Shown: positions 59,092 through 64,000 of the stretch, in pieces
Position numbering within the stretch: position 1 is the first letter of the stretch
Layout: each line of letters starts with the position of its first letter
Assembly: GCA_010093485.1 (NCBI GenBank)
Contig: MU001494.1
Location: 1,891,937-1,955,936, forward strand
DNA: 64,000 nucleotides
DNA from: Karstenula rhodostoma CBS 690.94
Taxonomy: Eukaryota > Ascomycota > Dothideomycetes > Pleosporales > Didymosphaeriaceae
Direction: 5' to 3'
The notes under the pieces: generated by a model
The model's input: only the letters and a program-made list of their open reading frames with translations
Told to the model about the DNA's origin: nothing
Database searches by the model: none
Position numbers and translations under genes: made by a program

Positions 59092-61245
59092 TTAACGCGC
59101 CGCAACCCATTGCGTCCACAGCAGCTGGTACTCGGCCTCACGCGCATCGACTTCAGAAGCGAAGTGGAAGCCCTCATCCGCTTGCGCGTCCCCATCAACA
59201 TCGCGGGTCTCCTCCTCGCCTCCGTTCTCATCTGCATCATGCGTCTCCTGTGCGGCGGCGTCTTCTTCATTCTTAGCCTCCTCTCCGTCCTCATCTTCAT
59301 GTATATGATAACTTGGCAGACTGTCCCTGCACAGGTAACAGACGAGAAGTCCGCACTGGCGACACTGGTATGCGAAGCTAAAAGGCGTCTTGTTCGTCGC
59401 GAAGACGAGTCCGCTTTTACCCTCGTTCACTGGGTCCCAGTCCGGCATCTCCTCGTCTGTGTCGCTGCCCTTTGGCTGCTTCGCTGTGGCGACGGTGTTG
59501 CCGTACAAGTCGAGCACGCGCGGCGCAGCACTCTCCTGCAAGAACGAAGGCGGGAGCGAGCTTTGTGGTGACAGGAAGCTCGAGAAAGAAGCAGGCGAGG
59601 TGCTCAGGGGAGTGGCTGCGACGGTGGCTTCGAGATTGTCCATCGACCGATTACCGCGCAGCGAGTTCATGGCCTGTCTCCGAGCATGATGCGCCTGGTC
59701 TGAACGCTGCCGAGAAGATCCTTGTATCCGTCGGCTTGCAGACGCGACGGTAGTAGTTGTCTTCGACTTGCCAGTGCGAACAGAATATGGCATCTCGACC
59801 TCCGGATGTACGGTAGCCCAGCATTTCATGCACTCCATGGGGTTGGCAGGAGAGCCACTCGCGAAGGCGTCTTTTATTTTTATTTTTGCTGTGACAAAGT
59901 CATGGTAGCAGTCCCATGAGCGGTCCTGGTATTCATCGCCCGGCTCGTCGCCAAAGTCATAGTCTTGTTCTTCCCAGTAGCGCGATGATCCTCCATCCAA
60001 GTTCCTCAATCGTGCAGAGGAAGGTGGAGTTTCTGTAGCAGTGCCATCCAGGTTTTCGGTTGTTGGCGATGAGAATGCTCCATTTGCTGGCGTTGTCGGT
60101 GATTCTGTAACCTCTCCGGTTGGCAGCATGGGAGGAAACACATGTGCGAGATTGGAGACTGGCGGTGTTGTCGATATTGGGTTGTTTTCTTCTTGGACTT
60201 CATCATCTTCTTCCTGATCAGGCTCATAGTCCGAGTAGTCCTCGTCGTCTTCATCATCGCACCCCCCTATACAAGTGTCAATTCCTGACATGCAACCCCA
60301 GCAGAAGTGGGCTCCGCATCGGCACTCCATATGGTTGCAGCCATACATCCGCTTTACTCCTTGCCCGCACTTTGGACACTTCCTGTATCCCCATTTCTGC
60401 AGCAAATCTGCCGTCTGCTCGTCCACTCCAAAGTCGAACGGGCTGCATATTCCGTTTGCATGTGCTAGGCTCCTGCAGTTTGTGCAAATATCGGCCTCGC
60501 ATTTAGGACAGGTTACGGTAGGCTTGGTAGGCGTGCCGATCCCAGAGTCTATTCGCTGTTTGCCTTTGCCGTTCGCTTTTGCCTGCGGCAGCAGATAGTT
60601 TGGTATGAAAGCGGAGCATCGTGAAACCGGGCAGTAGAATGGATTTGAGGTCCCCCACTCCTCGTACTTGGCCTTGAATAGCGTTATCTCATCTGCCGTC
60701 AAGTATGGGCGGACGTAGTGTAGCGGTATTTGATTGCAGCAGCGCGGCGGCATCAGGGATAGGTCCCGGCAAGCATCGAGGAATACGTTCCTGAGGCACG
60801 GTACGCAATACGCGTTATAGCACCTCCCGCATGGAAGTAATTCTTTGGCTGGGTCCTTCCCAGGTGCATCGCAAGGCGCGCAGCAAATAAGGCAATCTTG
60901 GAGGGACGTCGGTGGGGACGGCGACTGTTCAGACTCGGCGTCCTGCGTTCTGGGAAGCGGTTCATCCATGACGGCTGGTAGCTGTTCGCGTTCCCGAAGA
61001 GTGGACACTGAGCGTGAATCAGTGGATCGTCGCGGGCGCAGGTCAACGTCCATGGCGTCGTTATCGTGAGCTGAGGCAGGTTCGCATTCGGGAGAGTCGT
61101 GGGTCAAAGTGGAAGTAGCGGCGGTGTCATTGTCTGTTTGCTCGTGGTAATAGGCCTCTTGGCGGCTAGCTTTCTCGAGTTGGGAAGCTGGTGAAGCCGC
61201 AACTGCCTTGTGCTCACGCACGGTTCGGCTGAGCTTGGAACCCAT
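59092..61245 (-). CDS. RBR-type E3 ubiquitin ligase with N-myristoylation motif
   Basis: A single exon, 717 residues. MGSKLSR fits the N-myristoylation consensus, so membrane attachment is likely. RING1 spans about 118-170 (CLICCAPCDAPG ... CGRCYNAYCVPC). The IBR follows at about 190-267 (FYCPVSRCSAFIP ... CPKCEADICTNC). RING2 begins at 290 (CPKCGQGVKRMYGCNHMEC) with the expected thioester Cys at 303 and CGAHFCWGC after it. An acidic DEDDEDYSDYEPDQEEDDE run and long disordered Ser/Pro region come next; a C-terminal cysteine pair (CRQCGLLVCYLC) suggests a further zinc site. RBR ligases transfer ubiquitin via RING2; substrate unknown. Confidence 0.92.
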   Translation of the reverse strand: MGSKLSRTVREHKAVAASPASQLEKASRQEAYYHEQTDNDTAATSTLTHDSPECEPASAHDNDAMDVDLRPRRSTDSRSVSTLREREQLPAVMDEPLPRTQDAESEQSPSPPTSLQDCLICCAPCDAPGKDPAKELLPCGRCYNAYCVPCLRNVFLDACRDLSLMPPRCCNQIPLHYVRPYLTADEITLFKAKYEEWGTSNPFYCPVSRCSAFIPNYLLPQAKANGKGKQRIDSGIGTPTKPTVTCPKCEADICTNCRSLAHANGICSPFDFGVDEQTADLLQKWGYRKCPKCGQGVKRMYGCNHMECRCGAHFCWGCMSGIDTCIGGCDDEDDEDYSDYEPDQEEDDEVQEENNPISTTPPVSNLAHVFPPMLPTGEVTESPTTPANGAFSSPTTENLDGTATETPPSSARLRNLDGGSSRYWEEQDYDFGDEPGDEYQDRSWDCYHDFVTAKIKIKDAFASGSPANPMECMKCWATVHPEVEMPYSVRTGKSKTTTTVASASRRIQGSSRQRSDQAHHARRQAMNSLRGNRSMDNLEATVAATPLSTSPASFSSFLSPQSSLPPSFLQESAAPRVLDLYGNTVATAKQPKGSDTDEEMPDWDPVNEGKSGLVFATNKTPFSFAYQCRQCGLLVCYLCRDSLPSYHIHEDEDGEEAKNEEDAAAQETHDADENGGEEETRDVDGDAQADEGFHFASEVDAREAEYQLLWTQWVAAR

Positions 61246-61520
61246 TGCGAAGAAAGTCTGACTTGTTAAGTAAGTTGATTTGGCCAGAAGTATCGAACGT
61301 TTGTACGCTTATAAAGAAGTGGCTGGCCGTGAGGTACGTTGACTCAACGTTGTTGAGTTGACCAAAAACGGGTAGCATCTGCGGCGGAGGCGGTGCTGCC
61401 TGAAGGCAGCTAGATGAGTCTTCACACGGGCTTTCACCCCACAGCTGTGCCTGTAACCAGGTGCACTGCTCCATCTGCTTGAAGTAATAGTATTGTGGCT
61501 ACTCATGATATTACAGTTGT

Positions 61521-61574
61521 GGTTTTCTGATTGTTGACTCGAACTACGGTTTTCTGATTGTTGACTCAAACTAC
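61521..61574 (+). repeat. 27-bp tandem duplication beside MITE
   Basis: Two head-to-tail 27-bp units (61521-61547 and 61548-61574, both starting GGTTTTCTGATTGTTGACTC) differ at one G/A transition. A third copy in inverted orientation, one base shorter, lies at 61739-61764 on the other side of the element. Confidence 0.9.
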
Positions 61575-61764
61575 AAAGTAGTGTCCCGTAAAGTGATAGA
61601 CAAATATAGCGGGCCGCTAAGCCTTGCTTGCTTACCTAACCTTGTTTATCCACTCACAACGCTTCCTTTTGTATCACTTTTGGACGGCAGTCCATGTCCA
61701 TGCCCATATTTGTCTATCACTTTACGGGTCACTACTTTGTAGTTCGAGTCAACAATCAGAAACC
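61548..61764. mobile_element. MITE-like element with long inverted arms
   Basis: Inverted arms 61551-61607 and 61706-61762 match at 55 of 57 positions. Read narrowly, an inner 152-bp element (61581-61732) starts GTGTCCCGTAAAGTGATAG, ends in its complement and is flanked by TA on both sides, as for Tc1/mariner MITEs. Read broadly, the arms run out to 61548 and 61764 and give a 217-bp element, near the size of the MITE at 7757. No coding capacity. It lies about 300 bp upstream of the RBR ligase start. Confidence 0.8.
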
Positions 61765-61863
61765 AGACAAATATAGACTGCCGTCTAAAAGTAATATAAA
61801 AGGAAGCGTTATAAGTGGATAGACAAGGTTAGGTAAGCAAGCAAGGCTTGGCGACCCGCCATA
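61765..61863. mobile_element. Inverted partial copy of the same MITE
   Basis: This segment is the reverse complement of the inner part of the preceding element (61605-61693). It includes the shared blocks TTGCTTGCTTACCTAACC and GACGGCAGTC. It lacks both outer termini on the far side. Mismatches between the two copies are all C/T or G/A, with this copy carrying mostly the A/T state. Confidence 0.8.
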
Positions 61864-62944
61864 AAACCTCAGGACTGTTGACACGATCGCTTTTTCTTGT
61901 TGGGACATATTACAGTTGTATGTTGGCGAATGCGATGTCGACGATTGTGGCAGCGTGGCAGTGCAGCCTATCGCAAAGCTTCGTTCCGAGACATAAAGGC
62001 CATGCGTCAAAATTGTTCGCCAGCACTACCAAGACTCCTGCAAACCGAGAAACTCTTACCCGTGTACACATGTATCGTCCTGGGGTACAGACGTGAGATT
62101 CAAAGAGTTGAGGGTATCGAGTTGGACAATGGTCCGTGCGCAGTGGCTGACACGTGCGGCTTCTTCGCTCTTATCTTCGTACATGCTCCTCTTTTAGCTT
62201 TGTTCAAAACAAGCGCTTCGATTCTACACTCCCGTGGCCAGGTGTAAAGATGGAAAATCTTCCTTTGCTCCCCTCGCGTTCGCTTTCGATGCCGCGGTAT
62301 TTGCTGTTTGGCGGAGGTCACTCGACGTTCAGCTGAAGATGATAGATAGGATGTCGCTTGCTCGTGCGAGTGCAACAAGTCAGTCTTCATCGATGCTAGG
62401 ATGCTTCGGAGGAATCGTACGGCCTCGAGATCAAACTTTGCATCGAGACTGCAACATCGATGCACGCGCCACTGCCAACAAGAGCTGACTCGGGTTCCAA
62501 GCTCGAGAAACCGGCAGTGTAGCGGCGCGGCGACATCTAGGTCAATCGTCTGAATAGCCGACCATTGGAAGAGCGCATCAGGGGCCGTTTATTGTCCTGT
62601 GTCCTTCCACCATGGGGTCTCCATAGCACGTTATACGGCGCGGTAATATGTGGGATTCCTTTGGGTCTTCTGGGCGCCTTCTGGGCATGTCGCTGGGCAT
62701 CTTCGACAATCATCCTCATCTTAAGAATGTTTCGTCGCGAGAAACATCACCTTCCTAATTGGCTGTTGCGTGCCACGGAGAGCCGATGATGCAAGGCTGG
62801 GCGCAACTTGCAGCATCCATAATCCATGTTGTCGGGATTCATACCCCAGCAATTAACTTTTATAAATGAAAAACGATAAGAGATGGGTGTTGGGAGCATA
62901 CTGTTCAGGCGCTTCCGATCTCCAGCCCGACGCTTGCAACGACC
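61864..62944. other. Intergenic stretch
   Basis: Right flank of the element and promoter of the permease gene. No gene recognised; an AT-rich leader (TTTATAAATGAAAAACG) lies near 62858-62876 just before the permease. Confidence 0.5.
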
Positions 62945-64000
62945 ATGGCGGCTCAGCTGAAGCGCATACTACAGCTCAACAGCTCGGGTGCAGACGTCGA
63001 CGCTGAAGTCGTGAAGGAGAAGAACGCGCAGATTGGTGATGATTTTTCGGTCGAAGGTGTCACTGTATACCAAGATGCGAACGGGGCCCCTGTGGAACAG
63101 ATCAGTCCCTTGGGCTACCACGTTGGCTGGTATGGCATCTTGTTCTTGAACGTCAGCCAGATGGTCGGTACGGGAGTGTTCAGTACTCGTAAGTTCTCTT
63201 TCCCAGTATGCTTTCCGATGATACTGACGATCATACAGCTGGAAGTATCCTGCGCTCCTTGGACTCTGTCGGTATGTCGATGATGTACTGGTTTTTCGGA
63301 GCTATTATCGCAGCGGGTATTTACTTCATCCATCCAAACTGACTTGCGAATGCTAACGTGCATGCAGCTGCGTTGGCTGTCTTTTTTGAATACGCCTCTC
63401 TGTTTCCACACCGCTCCGGCGGCCAAGTCGTCTATTTGGAACAGGCCTTCCCCAAGCCCGCCTTTCTGTTCGCCACGATGTACGCCTTTATCACGGTCGC
63501 CTTCTCGTTCTCGCTCGATATATCTACCGCGCCGCGGGTTATCAAGCTGGCGAATGGGCTAACAAGGGCCTTGCTCTCGCTGCATACACGTTATTGGCCT
63601 TTTTCTGTTTGATCTCGAATAAGTGGTCGCTGCGCCTGATGAACCTGATCTCTGCGGTCAAACTGATCATTCTTGTCTTTATCGCGATCACCGGGTTCGT
63701 TGTTCTCGGAGGTGGCACGCACATCAAGGATCCGCACGCAAACTTCCGGAACAGCTTTGATGGGATTACAAACAATGCAAACGACATCGTCAGCGCTCTT
63801 GTGAACATCAACTTTGCATACACAGGATACTCCAATGCCTTCAATGTTGTGGCTGAAATCAAGGTACTTTTCTCGTTCGGCCGGACTGCACTTGACTCTA
63901 ACAGTGGCATAGAATCCGATGCACACTCTCAAACGAGTAGCTCCCCTTTCGCTCATTATCGTGTCGATTTTGTACATCCTCGCGAACGTTGCGTATTTCG
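62945..64000 (+). pseudogene. Methionine-permease-like APC transporter, frame-broken, cut by window edge
   Basis: Exons 62945-63188, 63239-63316, 63368-63863 and 63913 onward. The start fits MUP1-like permeases: LGYHVGWYGILFLNVSQMVGTG, then VFFEYASLFPHRSGGQVVYLEQ. After TMYAFITVAFSFS (ending near 63513) the frame goes wrong. Sequence shifted by two bases continues RYIYRAAGYQAGEWANKGLA and then normal helices to AFNVVAEIK and beyond. No GT-AG intron restores both sides without removing a helix. Relatives have about eight more residues here (a SxNxIVxA stretch). Either this allele is broken or there is a sequence error. The family imports methionine and related amino acids at the plasma membrane. 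Confidence 0.75.

Noticed and set aside
63480..63565. An 82-bp intron (GTCGCC to AACAAG) as the fix for the permease frame
   Set aside because: It has a poor donor and would delete the conserved RYIYRAAGYQAGEW segment that is otherwise perfectly preserved.

Overview
The window reads as nuclear DNA of a filamentous ascomycete (Pezizomycotina; Dothideomycetes is my guess, from protein flavour only). About 24 protein-coding genes can be supported. Most carry short introns of 46-97 bp with GT-AG borders and CTAAC/CTGAC branch sites close to the acceptor. Codons favour C in the third position. There are no operons, CRISPR arrays, rRNA genes or recognisable tRNA genes. Exon borders below were chosen by keeping reading frame and family conservation together; all are hand-made predictions.

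Layout. 1-1.9 kb: weak unrecognised fragments. 1.9-2.8 kb: GPI-anchored wall protein. 2.8-6.0 kb: no gene seen. 6.05-6.95 kb: F-box gene with a one-base frameshift. 7.76-7.98 kb: a 220-bp MITE with TA target duplication, just upstream of an ornithine cyclodeaminase-family gene (8.1-9.2 kb). 10.7-25.8 kb: a dense housekeeping block with SLS1-like mitochondrial protein, NT-C2 protein, tRNA adenosine deaminase TAD1, Rad51-like protein, Pal1, Mediator MED31 and a TBC Rab-GAP. 26.2 kb: a very small intron-split metallothionein. 28.6-34.7 kb: STB3-like Sin3-binding protein, topoisomerase III and a DUF1295 membrane enzyme.

35.6-45.9 kb looks accessory. It holds a secreted DUF1593 protein, a 2-oxoglutarate/Fe(II) dioxygenase, an anion-type MFS transporter divergent from it, an NmrA-like NAD(P)-binding protein and a Zn2Cys6 regulator. 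Together these could be a small catabolic or secondary-metabolite locus: enzyme, transporter, redox-sensing regulator and transcription factor. No backbone synthase (PKS, NRPS, terpene) is present, so its product or substrate is unknown.

49-61 kb returns to housekeeping and regulatory genes: a large arrestin-like protein, a Yap-type bZIP factor, an STM1/SERBP1-like ribosome-associated protein and an N-myristoylated RBR-type E3 ligase. Upstream of the ligase lies a compound inverted-repeat element whose two inner arms differ only by C-T/G-A transitions, as expected after repeat-induced point mutation. The right edge cuts a methionine-permease-like gene that shows a reading-frame break at a repeated 9-mer.

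I did not find a convincing wholly new system. The best leads are the two MITE-like elements, the intron-split metallothionein, the Rad51-like protein without a P-loop lysine, the two frame-broken genes and the small 38-46 kb locus.
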